A stretch of DNA of 64,000 bases from assembly GCA_002483085.1 (NCBI GenBank), contig DLHF01000072.1:62001-126000 (forward strand), read 5' to 3'. Every line of letters begins with the position of its first letter. The first letter of the stretch is position 1. Positions 24,128 to 32,255 of the stretch are shown here, piece by piece. A program made the position numbers and the translations under genes. The notes beneath the pieces are model-generated. The model did not search any database. It was not told the DNA's origin and saw only the letters and a list, made by a program, of their open reading frames with translations. This DNA comes from Ignavibacteria bacterium UBA7675 (GTDB taxonomy: Bacteria; Bacteroidota; Ignavibacteria; Kapaibacteriales; UB7675).

Positions 24128-24892
24128 ATGACAGCAACAGGACAACACTTCAAAGACCTCTTTTCCCGGCAGTCGGCAGTGTACAGGCAGGCTCGCCCGG
24201 GCTATCCAGATAGCCTGTTTCGCTGGCTGGCCTCACTCGTACCAAAAGACGCTACCCTGTGGGACTGTGCTACGGGCAATGGGCAAGCTGCGGTATCGCT
24301 TGCTCAATATTTCCCACATATTATCGCTACTGATGCCAGCGAGGAGCAGATACGCAATGCTGTGGCTCACAACCGCATCAGCTATCGCGTCGCTCCTGCC
24401 GAACACAGCGGCCTACCCGATAGCTCCGTAGACCTTATCACCGTGGCCACCGCCGCGCACTGGTTCAACCACGACGCTTTTTACCAAGAGGTACACCGCG
24501 TGCTGAAGCCCGGTGGCGTGCTCGCACTCTGGACATACCACAGCACTACTATTGCGCCCGATATCGACGCCGTTGTAGCTCGCTACGAAACAGGCATATT
24601 AGATGGCTACTGGGCCAAAGAAATACGGCATGTAGCCAATCGCTATACAACGCTCCCCTTTCCGTTTCCCCTGATAGATACACCTGTGCTACAAAGCCAG
24701 GTACTTTGGACATTAGAACAACTGGCGGGATTCTTCATGAGCTGGTCGGCTACACAACACTATATAGCTCTCAACCGCTCAAACCCCCTCGATCTTATAA
24801 TGCCCGCGCTGCAAAGCGTGTGGGGCGACCCCAGCCAGAAACGCGATGTGGCTTGGAATTTGGCGATCAAAGCAGGACGAAAACTGCCATAA
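24128..24892 (+). CDS. class I SAM-dependent methyltransferase
   Basis: 254 residues. Motif I is LWDCATGNGQAAVSLA (about 39-54), with the acidic end of strand 2 in IIATDASEEQI, then motif VATAAHWFNHDAFYQEVHRV and LKPGGVLALWTY. The order matches the methyltransferase-11 (UbiE/COQ5-like) group. The HWFNHDAFY phrase is typical of a subgroup annotated as trans-aconitate-like methyltransferases. The acceptor is unknown. It stands 183 bases before the CruF-like gene; a role on a carotenoid hydroxyl is possible but unsupported. Confidence 0.82.
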   Translation: MTATGQHFKDLFSRQSAVYRQARPGYPDSLFRWLASLVPKDATLWDCATGNGQAAVSLAQYFPHIIATDASEEQIRNAVAHNRISYRVAPAEHSGLPDSSVDLITVATAAHWFNHDAFYQEVHRVLKPGGVLALWTYHSTTIAPDIDAVVARYETGILDGYWAKEIRHVANRYTTLPFPFPLIDTPVLQSQVLWTLEQLAGFFMSWSATQHYIALNRSNPLDLIMPALQSVWGDPSQKRDVAWNLAIKAGRKLP

Positions 24893-25075
24893 TTCTCTCC
24901 AAACGGGAACCAGATGCACAAGGGCTGTTGTTTTTGGTGCTTCTCTGCTATCGGGAACAATTCACAGTCTACAGGCCGTTTGAGGAATAAAGCTACAGAG
25001 ACGAGGAGCTCAGATCGAGCAGCTCAATGTAGCTGGGCGGGTAACAGCGGCAGCGCACAATGCTGTACAGAAGGA

Positions 25076-25774
25076 ATGATGAATACTTATAGGATAAAAC
25101 TACTTGCGTTGTATCTGTTGCTCATAGCGGGGGGATTGTGGCATGTGCTGCATGTATTTCAGCATACAATGCAGGTGCTCGCTGTTCCGATGATCGTTGG
25201 TATCAGCCTGTGGCTTGCCTACGAATACTGGCATTTATACGCTCTTCCTCTGCTTATCGACACTCAATCACCGCGCCTGCGACAGAGGAATTTTGCGCTG
25301 TGGTGCATAGGCGTAGTAGCAGCGGGAATTGGCGTAGAAGCCCTTGGCGTGCGCACCGGCTTGGTATTTGGGCACTACGAGTATGGCAGTCTCCTTGCGC
25401 CGTTCATAGGCCCGGTGCCGCTGGCCATTGGTTTTGCTTGGCTTGGCATGATGCTGTGCTCTGTTGCCATTGTCACCCGCTCAACACCGCGCTCCCTGCG
25501 CCTCAACCCATTTGCCGGTGCGCTGATGACCGCTCTGTTTATGATGATTTTTGACGTTCTGATGGAGCCCGCAGCAATAGCTCTCGGCTATTGGCACTGG
25601 TTTGGCGAAAGCATCCCGCTACAAAATTATATCGCCTGGTTTGGCGTGAGCTTTGTCTTTGCCTACATAGGCTTTCGGCTCCAATTGTTCGCAGGAAAAG
25701 CCCCGCTTGTAGCTCTCCACGCCTATTTTGCACAGGCATTGTACTTTGCGCTTGTAGCCATAGGAGCCTCATGA
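25076..25774 (+). CDS. cruF: CruF-type carotenoid 1',2'-hydratase
   Basis: 232 residues with seven or so hydrophobic segments, matching the DUF422/CruF carotenoid hydratase family (GVEALGVRTGLVFGHYEYG, PVPLAIGFAW, MIFDVLMEPAA, WFGESIPLQNYIAWF). The enzyme adds water to the psi end of a carotene, giving a 1'-hydroxyl in the membrane. The stop overlaps the ketolase ATG by 4 bases, so the two are coupled. The second ATG at 25079 is an equally good start. Confidence 0.82.
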   Translation: MMNTYRIKLLALYLLLIAGGLWHVLHVFQHTMQVLAVPMIVGISLWLAYEYWHLYALPLLIDTQSPRLRQRNFALWCIGVVAAGIGVEALGVRTGLVFGHYEYGSLLAPFIGPVPLAIGFAWLGMMLCSVAIVTRSTPRSLRLNPFAGALMTALFMMIFDVLMEPAAIALGYWHWFGESIPLQNYIAWFGVSFVFAYIGFRLQLFAGKAPLVALHAYFAQALYFALVAIGAS

Positions 25775-26532
25775 AACCACATGATACTACCACAGGTCTC
25801 GCTCTGGCCTTTGCTCTTCTCAGCCTCTGGCTCGCCAGCCTCATCTGGCTTCTTTCCGCCGATCTCAATCACTTTTCTCTCGCCTTCATCCCTGTAGCAT
25901 TCCTTCTGCAAACATTTCTCTATACTGGCCTCTTTATTACCGCACACGACGCTATGCACGGCACAGTAGCGCCCGGCTATCCAGCGCTCAACCGAGCTAT
26001 TGGCAGTGTAGCTATTGTGCTGTACGCGCTCTTCGACTACCGACACCTACAGGCCAAGCATTTTGAACACCACAGGCACCCCGCACGCGAAGGCGATCCA
26101 GACTACCACGATGGTCGGCACACGGGCTTTATGCGGTGGTACGCGCATTTTATGCTCGGCTATATGTCGTGGCGCCAGATAGTAGGCATGGCCATTGCGT
26201 TCAATATCCTCCACCATCTCGCAGGTATTCCACTCAGCAATCTGCTGCTATTTTGGGTAGCGCCTGCCCTGCTGAGCACCGCCCAGCTTTTTTACTTTGG
26301 CACGTATCTGCCTCACCGCCAGCCCGCCGAAGGCTACGGCAATCCGCACCACGCCCGCAGCAGCAACTATTCCGCTGTGCTGTCGTTCCTCGCCTGTTAC
26401 CATTTTGGCTATCACTACGAACACCACGACCATCCATCAGTACCCTGGTGGCGCCTGCCATCACTACGACAAAACACCCAACTCCGTAAACGAACTGTTG
26501 ATAATTCCCCGCGCGACACTACAACTGCATAG
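25771..26532 (+). CDS. crtW: CrtW-type carotenoid 4-ketolase
   Basis: 253 residues of the membrane fatty-acid-hydroxylase/desaturase fold with three di-iron His clusters: HDAMH (59-63), HFEHHRH (97-103) and HYEHHDH (215-221). NPHHARSSNYS and the WWRLP phrase match CrtW beta-carotene ketolases. It should oxidise C-4 of a beta ring to a ketone using O2. The ATGA overlap with the hydratase gene shows one translational unit acting on the two opposite ends of a monocyclic carotenoid. No CrtZ 3-hydroxylase gene is nearby. Confidence 0.9.
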   Translation: MKPHDTTTGLALAFALLSLWLASLIWLLSADLNHFSLAFIPVAFLLQTFLYTGLFITAHDAMHGTVAPGYPALNRAIGSVAIVLYALFDYRHLQAKHFEHHRHPAREGDPDYHDGRHTGFMRWYAHFMLGYMSWRQIVGMAIAFNILHHLAGIPLSNLLLFWVAPALLSTAQLFYFGTYLPHRQPAEGYGNPHHARSSNYSAVLSFLACYHFGYHYEHHDHPSVPWWRLPSLRQNTQLRKRTVDNSPRDTTTA

Positions 26533-26694
26533 CTTCACAAGTAATCCATCACACCGATGACATCAGCTTCCGCTATGGTACTTTTGCACAGCCGAAAAAC
26601 AATGATTACTTGCTATTTTCCCCGCAAATGATATTTTGGGACAATTCTACCGGTAGCCCCAAGCCACTGGCTTGCTTCATAGAATGGAACTTCG

Positions 26695-27108
26695 ATGAGA
26701 ATGTTGTCTACTATACCAGCTTTTCCTGTTGCAGACATGGATAAAAGCATGGCGTTTTACTGCGACAAACTCGGCTTTACTCCGGGCTACCGAGAAGCAG
26801 GTTTTGCGATTATTTGCCGCGATCACGCAGAGCTACACCTGTGGTTAGCCAGCGACGAAAGTTGGCGCACGCGCAAGCACTGGCAGCCCATTGTATCGGG
26901 TGCAGAGTCGTTTATCGCCGGTACGGCAAGCTGCCGCATAGGTATAGAAGGCATCGACGAACTGCACAGCACTCTTCAGCCGCTGGGCATCATACATCCC
27001 AATGGCCCGCTGGCCGACAAATGGTACGGTCTGCGGGAATTTGCAGTGCTGGACCCAGACAATAACCTGATCACGTTTTTCGAGAGTACCCATCGGGAAA
27101 AGGCATAA
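26695..27108 (+). CDS. VOC-family protein, bleomycin-resistance/glyoxalase-like
   Basis: 137 residues with two beta-alpha-beta-beta-beta units: IPAFPVADMDKSMAFYCDKL opens the first, and the second ends YGLREFAVLDPDNNLITFFE, a classic VOC closing motif. It resembles dimeric drug-binding bleomycin-resistance proteins more than metal-dependent glyoxalase. Ligand unknown. MRM at 26695 and M at 26701 are both possible starts. TACTTTTG at 26579-26586 is a possible -7 box. Confidence 0.85.
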   Translation: MRMLSTIPAFPVADMDKSMAFYCDKLGFTPGYREAGFAIICRDHAELHLWLASDESWRTRKHWQPIVSGAESFIAGTASCRIGIEGIDELHSTLQPLGIIHPNGPLADKWYGLREFAVLDPDNNLITFFESTHREKA

Positions 27109-27204
27109 ACAGCCGCTATTGGCTGTGGTAAGCACGTAGGATGACGGTCGAGATAGAGTATCAGCCATTTCAATACAGTTTTGCATATATTCAGGAAAAC
27201 CGCT

Positions 27205-27645
27205 ATGTGGAAAGAGTTCAAAGCGTTTATCGCCCGTGGCAATGTTATGGACCTCGCCGTGGCAGTAATCATAGGTGCGGCATTTGGCAAAATCGTTACC
27301 TCTCTTGTCGATGGCGTGCTCATGCCTCCCATTGGCATGCTGCTTGGCAAGGTTGATTTCTCCAATCTATTTATTGTGTTAGACAGCGCAAAAGGCATTC
27401 CAGCCTCTGTAGCAGATGCAAAAGCACAGGGTATTCCGGTGCTGGCATATGGCGCGTTTATCAACGATATTGTCAACTTTTTGATCGTCGCTTTTGCCGT
27501 GTTCATGGTCGTAAGGACTGCAAACCGCCTCAAGAGCAAAGAAGAAGCGCCCGCTGCCGAACCAACGACGAAAGATTGTCCGTACTGCCTTTCGGCAATT
27601 CCGATCAAAGCCACAAAATGCTCGCACTGCACGGCGGATTTGTAA
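27205..27645 (+). CDS. mscL: large-conductance mechanosensitive channel with C-terminal zinc ribbon
   Basis: 146 residues. The gate helix (GNVMDLAVAVIIGAAFGKIV, about 12-31) and second membrane span (about 88-108) are typical of MscL, a homopentameric channel that releases solutes on osmotic downshock. Instead of the usual amphipathic helix alone, the C-terminus carries two CxxC pairs, CPYC and CSHC, separated by about ten residues, a small zinc-ribbon-like module. Such tails occur in some MscL proteins; their role is unclear. The ATG at 27205 matches the family start MWKEFK. Confidence 0.93.
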   Translation: MWKEFKAFIARGNVMDLAVAVIIGAAFGKIVTSLVDGVLMPPIGMLLGKVDFSNLFIVLDSAKGIPASVADAKAQGIPVLAYGAFINDIVNFLIVAFAVFMVVRTANRLKSKEEAPAAEPTTKDCPYCLSAIPIKATKCSHCTADL

Positions 27646-27706
27646 ATCCAGCGTCGACAACAGAACACCTTTTTGTTTCTCATCAGTGATGTAGAAGGAT
27701 TCGCTC

Positions 27707-28213
27707 ATGCTTGTTATCGCGTTTATTGTTCTCGTGATTGTCATTGTAAAAACAATGAATCCGAAAAAAACAATGTGGCAGAAGAAAACAAACCGATCTT
27801 CAGCCTCCGAGCCCGAATGTTCTCATGTGCATATTAGCCGGGTGTACAGTGTCTTTACACAAATGGAAGCACAAGCTCAGGAAGGAAGTTTCGCTGTTTT
27901 TGTGTTTAGTTCATCGGATCGACCCGCTCCGAATGATGCTGTCAATCTACAGTTCTCGGTGGAGAATTCCCATGCTGGCTTTGACTGGCTCTTGCGAACA
28001 CCGCGAAATATTGAGGATCGTTCGCGTTTCGTGCAACTGGCAGAGTCTATGAACTACACAGTAGATCAGCGACAAAACAATGGGGTGCAATCCCTAAGGG
28101 TAGAAGGTAATAATCTACCGCAGCTCTGCGTGGCAATTATGCAGGAGCTTTATGGGCTGAATCTCGATGATAAAGTCTACCTGTACACGATGGGTTTCGA
28201 CTGGCAAGAATGA
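27707..28213 (+). CDS. membrane-anchored protein of unknown function
   Basis: 168 residues. One N-terminal hydrophobic span (MLVIAFIVLVIVIVKT) is followed by a basic linker and a soluble domain of about 120 residues with mixed alpha/beta character (VNLQFSVENSHAGFDWLLRT, then YTVDQRQNNGVQSLRVEGNN). No family is recognised. It stands alone between mscL and the convergent histidine kinase gene. Confidence 0.6.
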   Translation: MLVIAFIVLVIVIVKTMNPKKTMWQKKTNRSSASEPECSHVHISRVYSVFTQMEAQAQEGSFAVFVFSSSDRPAPNDAVNLQFSVENSHAGFDWLLRTPRNIEDRSRFVQLAESMNYTVDQRQNNGVQSLRVEGNNLPQLCVAIMQELYGLNLDDKVYLYTMGFDWQE

Positions 28214-28245
28214 GGGAATTTCCCCTGCTTTTTCCCCGCCCCGTA

Positions 28246-30213
28246 TCACGCCAGTGGCAGCTCGATAATAAATGTGGCTCCCACCCCGGGGCGGCTGTCG
28301 TACCGCACATTGCCATTCATGCTTTCCACTAATTTTTTTACAATAGAGAGCCCCAGCCCTGTTGAGCTTTCACCCCCAGTTGGCCGGGCATCGAGGCGTG
28401 CAAATTTTTTAAAGAGCTTCTCGTAGTCGGCAGCAGCAATACCGGGTCCGCTATCCTGTACTTCTACCCGTGCCACAGCAGCATCCACCAACACACGTAT
28501 AAAAACATCTGTGCGATAAGGCGAGTATTTTATAGCATTCGACACAAGATTGTCGAGCACTTCCAGTGTGTACTCCCAGTCGGCATACACCAGCACAACA
28601 TCCGGCACCGACTTGCAATGGATATGTATCTCCTTTTCGCGCAGCCTGATTTCATAGTCGTCTACCACTGAGCGAATAGCTTCATTGAGGTTGAACGCCA
28701 CTGGGTCCAGCACCATTTTGCCAGATTCTATCATATTGATATCGAGCAGTTTGGCCACAATTTGCCCCATGCGCAGCACTGTTTGTTTCATGCGGCCTAT
28801 CTGGTACAGCACGTCCTGTGCAGTCATGCGCGACCAGTGATTTTCTACGAGCGAGAGCGCCATAGAAAGCCCTGTAATAGGATTTTTCAGGTCGTGCGCT
28901 ACAATGCCCATCAGCTCGTTTTTCTCGTTGTTTGCCTCGGTAAGGTCTTGGTTCAGCAGCTCTACTTTCTGAAGGGCTTCGGCGAGCTCTACATTTTTCA
29001 ACCTGTAAATTTCCTTCTCTTTTTCTGCCTGTTCGGCATTAAACCGCACCTGCATTTCGCTGATCGCCTGTAAGCGGCGCTCGTTGATTACGCTTTCTTT
29101 TATCCGGACATATTCTTGGTAGTGCAATAGCGCTGCTTCTGCATTCCCAGCGCGAGCCTCAGCCTTGGCGAGCAGTTCGCAAAGCTCATACTCCGCTTGG
29201 CTTATACCGATTTCCTGAGCTATTGCCAAAGCCTGCCTGTAGTACTCTACTGCCGAGCTGATTTCCCCCTGTGCAGTACGCATATCTCCTATGGCTCGCA
29301 GAGTATCCATGCAGTTTTTACGGTCGCCGATTTCATACGCGATGTTATAGCTCTGTTCAAAAAACACAAGCGCTTCTTTGTACTGGTGCGTGCTCATGTA
29401 TATCTGCCCGGTGTACAATTGTGCAATTGCCATCTTTTTTGTATTTGCCTGTGCCTCGAAGAGCTCCAATGCGCGATTGCTGCACAGAAATGCTTCGTCG
29501 TATGCCCCACGGCGGTTGTTGTTCCACGCCATATTGAGCAGCGTATTAGCCTCGCCGATCTCATCGCCGCTGTTCTGGTAAATCCCGAGTATATGATACT
29601 GATACTCTAATGCCTGGTCGTACTCGCCAAGCGCCATGTGCAGGTTGGCAATATTGCTCATGATGCTTGGGTATATCCTGTGGTCCTGTTCTTGTTCCAT
29701 CAGGCGCAGAGCATGCAAATAGTGCTGCATGGAGGTGTCGTACTGCCCTATGAGCAAGTAAATGGTAGCAATGTTGGTAAGTGTACCAGCCATGCCAGCA
29801 ACATCTATCTCGAAAAAGCGCTCTCTTATCCCCAGCTCTTGTCGGTAGTAGTTGAGCGCCCATTCGTATCGGCACAGCAGATGGTGCGCGAGCCCCAAGT
29901 ACCGAAAGGCGTAGCGCACGCCTTCCATGTCCTGAATAGAAGTAAAAATATCTAATGCCACGGTGTAGTACGGCAGAGCTTCTTCAAATTTTGACTGAAG
30001 GTGCAGCACACAACCGCGAAAAAATTCGGCGTATCCTCTACCGCGCATGTAGTTGACCACTTCAGAGAGATCGCCGATTTCCGTGGCAATTTCCTGTAGA
30101 CGAACAGGATTAGTGCGAATATGATGAATAGCTTCTACAATTAGCGATTCGATATGCCCGACAAGTTCGTCGTAAGAGCGCGTATCGTCTGGAGCTGACG
30201 ACGGTTGTATCAT
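28246..30213 (-). CDS. TPR-sensor histidine kinase
   Basis: 655 residues. About 60-375 are tandem tetratricopeptide repeats (for example AMAGTLTNIATIYLLIGQYD and EANTLLNMAWNNNRRGAYDE). A coiled coil (375-430) leads to the HisKA dimerisation domain with phospho-acceptor His440 in VAHDLKNP. The ATPase domain follows, with N-box NLVSNAIKYS, G1 DSGPGIAA and G2 STGLGLSIVKKLVE. There is no membrane span or signal peptide, so it is cytoplasmic and the TPRs probably sense a protein partner. No response regulator is adjacent, so it is an orphan kinase. Confidence 0.9.
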   Translation of the reverse strand: MIQPSSAPDDTRSYDELVGHIESLIVEAIHHIRTNPVRLQEIATEIGDLSEVVNYMRGRGYAEFFRGCVLHLQSKFEEALPYYTVALDIFTSIQDMEGVRYAFRYLGLAHHLLCRYEWALNYYRQELGIRERFFEIDVAGMAGTLTNIATIYLLIGQYDTSMQHYLHALRLMEQEQDHRIYPSIMSNIANLHMALGEYDQALEYQYHILGIYQNSGDEIGEANTLLNMAWNNNRRGAYDEAFLCSNRALELFEAQANTKKMAIAQLYTGQIYMSTHQYKEALVFFEQSYNIAYEIGDRKNCMDTLRAIGDMRTAQGEISSAVEYYRQALAIAQEIGISQAEYELCELLAKAEARAGNAEAALLHYQEYVRIKESVINERRLQAISEMQVRFNAEQAEKEKEIYRLKNVELAEALQKVELLNQDLTEANNEKNELMGIVAHDLKNPITGLSMALSLVENHWSRMTAQDVLYQIGRMKQTVLRMGQIVAKLLDINMIESGKMVLDPVAFNLNEAIRSVVDDYEIRLREKEIHIHCKSVPDVVLVYADWEYTLEVLDNLVSNAIKYSPYRTDVFIRVLVDAAVARVEVQDSGPGIAAADYEKLFKKFARLDARPTGGESSTGLGLSIVKKLVESMNGNVRYDSRPGVGATFIIELPLA

Positions 30214-30919
30214 AGCCCTTGACCCCGTAGGGAATTATGCGCTTTTGCGCAAAGATGTAGGAGAGAAAGTCCACAGCAGCGATAGCTTAGCAGTGCTCCT
30301 GTACGGCACGAGCACTTTTTTGCTTCACTTCAATACATACTTCCAATATAGCACGTATAGCAGAGCGCTTCTGCTTCCGGCTTCGCCTGATTGGTCATAA
30401 GCTCGTCTGCCGCACTGTTTTACAGTCATGCTACGCGGACGAACGCACCGCGCAGCAATTTGCATAAAACTATGTGCAAACGAACACTACGTGCTTTGCC
30501 CAATTCTATCCGCCACAGCCTGCACAACTGGCGACAGCGAACCAGTGCCAGAGCAGCGATGCCTGAGCTACGATCTTTTTCACAAACACGGTAGATAATC
30601 TTGGGAAATATAGCTGTAGAGCAACAACAATTCGGCCAGCCTGATAGCTATCTGCACACGCCGGGGTGGCGGAATTATCACAAAATCTCTTCAGGAGCTC
30701 CCCCGGATACGAACCGAACAGCCACTTTGCGTTGCATTGCTGTTTTTCTGGGAATTGCTGCAATTATACTCGGTTAAAAAAGATATTTCAAGGACTATTT
30801 TGCACTCCTGTACGTTGCAAGGCCACAATGCGAATTATGGAAAAATATAGGCTCAACGGCGCATATCCTCGCTCTTGTCCATCCTCCCACCTGTTCCGGC
30901 AATCAGCAATGTGGCGGCT
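30214..30919. other. 706-base gene-free region with a repeat fragment
   Basis: 30510-30572 resembles the end of the dispersed repeat (GCGACAGCG, then CAGAGCAGCGATGCCTGAGC) and especially the fragment at 13138-13190. At 30660-30676 the sequence equals a typical tRNA-Leu 5' end, but nothing like an anticodon arm follows. No credible gene was found on either strand. Confidence 0.5.
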
Positions 30920-32224
30920 CTATAACAGCAGCCACACCGCAAGTACAAATACAGGCAAGAGCACAGGCAGGGCAAATACAAAAATGTACCGGAAAAAGCT
31001 CGGCATTTTTATGTTGTTGTGCTCGGCTACTGCCTTAATCATGAAGTTTGGTCCGTTGCCAATATATGTCAAACTTCCAAACAGCACAGCGCTTACAGCT
31101 ATAGCCCACAAGATACGCTCGGGTATGCCAGCTACCATGTGTTGCGATGTAAGCCCTTGCTCCACAAGCCCGAGTGCCAACGAGTAGAATGTAACGGCTG
31201 TTGGCGTGTTGTCCAGCATACTGCTCAGCCCCCCTGCGGAGAAGTAAAAGTGCAGCGGGGTTGTCACTCCAAGCGCTTGTGCATTACTCTCAAGGTACAG
31301 AATACACGGCACCATCGTTACGAAAATTCCGAGGAACAAGTACGCTACTTCTTCGATGGGCTCCCACGTAAAGCTGTTAGAGATACGCACCATACGCGGC
31401 GTAGTTTTCAGCGAGAAAATAGCTAGCAAAGTAATCACAGCCTCGCGTATAAACCCCGCCCACTCGCCGGCAAACAGAGTGGGAAATGTTTGCTTATTGA
31501 GAAATGCTACGGCGAGTACAACACCCGCCAGCCAGAGAAAATTGAGCCGTCCTTTGATACGTATCGGGCTTATATTGGTGCGCTCGGCGAGCTTCACTTC
31601 ATCGCTTTCCCTGCGGAAATAATAACTATCCACAGCAAAGTAGATCGTAAGCAAGAGCGTATTAACAAACAGCCACACAGGAAAAAGCGAAAAGAACCAA
31701 GTAAATGGTACGCCGCGCAAATACAGCATGAAAAGCGGTGGATCGCCCAGCGGCGTGAGCAAACCACCGCAATTAGCTACAATACCGATAAAGAACAATA
31801 TCGTGTGCACTCTGTACTGGCGCCCTTTGTTTGTGTGCAGCAGTGGTCGTATTAGCAGCATGGCAGCACCTGTGGTGCCCATCACCGAGGCCAGCACTGC
31901 GCCCAGCGCCAATATGCCGGTGTTGACCGCTGGCCGCGCTTCGATATTGCCATCGACGAATATTCCACCCGTGATAACAAACAGCGCTCCCAGCAAAGTA
32001 ATAAACGGCACGTAGTCGAATACAAGCGAGTGCACTATTGCCACAGTAAGATGGTTGGCTATCAGGAAAAATATTGCAGGCATGCTCAGCAATACGGATA
32101 TAAGCAGTTTGTTGCGGTTCTTTTCCCAAAAATGCGTCGCTGCCAGCGGTAGTACCGCAATAGAGCCGAGCATCAGCACAAACGGCAAAAGAGCAAACAG
32201 AGGAATGTCGGTTGTTGAATGCAT
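30920..32224 (-). CDS. NhaD/ArsB-type ion transporter, probable Na+/H+ antiporter
   Basis: 434 residues with about 11-12 membrane spans of the ion-transporter superfamily. Conserved re-entrant phrases are GTTGAAMLLIRPLL, GGLLTPLGDPPLFMLYL and LSSMLDNTPTAVTFYSLA, with a matching C-terminal GSLTYIGNGPNFMIKA. This branch is usually annotated as sodium:proton antiporter or citrate-transporter-like. The start at 32224 follows nhaA without overlap; an in-frame ATG at 32272 would overlap the nhaA end by 17 bases and add 16 hydrophobic residues. Adjacency to nhaA supports a sodium or pH homeostasis role. Confidence 0.8.
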   Translation of the reverse strand: MHSTTDIPLFALLPFVLMLGSIAVLPLAATHFWEKNRNKLLISVLLSMPAIFFLIANHLTVAIVHSLVFDYVPFITLLGALFVITGGIFVDGNIEARPAVNTGILALGAVLASVMGTTGAAMLLIRPLLHTNKGRQYRVHTILFFIGIVANCGGLLTPLGDPPLFMLYLRGVPFTWFFSLFPVWLFVNTLLLTIYFAVDSYYFRRESDEVKLAERTNISPIRIKGRLNFLWLAGVVLAVAFLNKQTFPTLFAGEWAGFIREAVITLLAIFSLKTTPRMVRISNSFTWEPIEEVAYLFLGIFVTMVPCILYLESNAQALGVTTPLHFYFSAGGLSSMLDNTPTAVTFYSLALGLVEQGLTSQHMVAGIPERILWAIAVSAVLFGSLTYIGNGPNFMIKAVAEHNNIKMPSFFRYIFVFALPVLLPVFVLAVWLLL

Positions 32225-32255
32225 AAGAAATAAAATTGATAACAATGTCAATACA

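Noticed and set aside
30660..30720. tRNA-Leu-like 5' end (GCCGGGGTGGCGGAATT) with a T-arm-like stretch nearby
   Set aside because: The matching T-arm pattern is on the opposite strand and no anticodon stem or acceptor 3' side can be folded. It could be a chance match or a remnant of an integration at a tRNA gene; it is not a functional tRNA.
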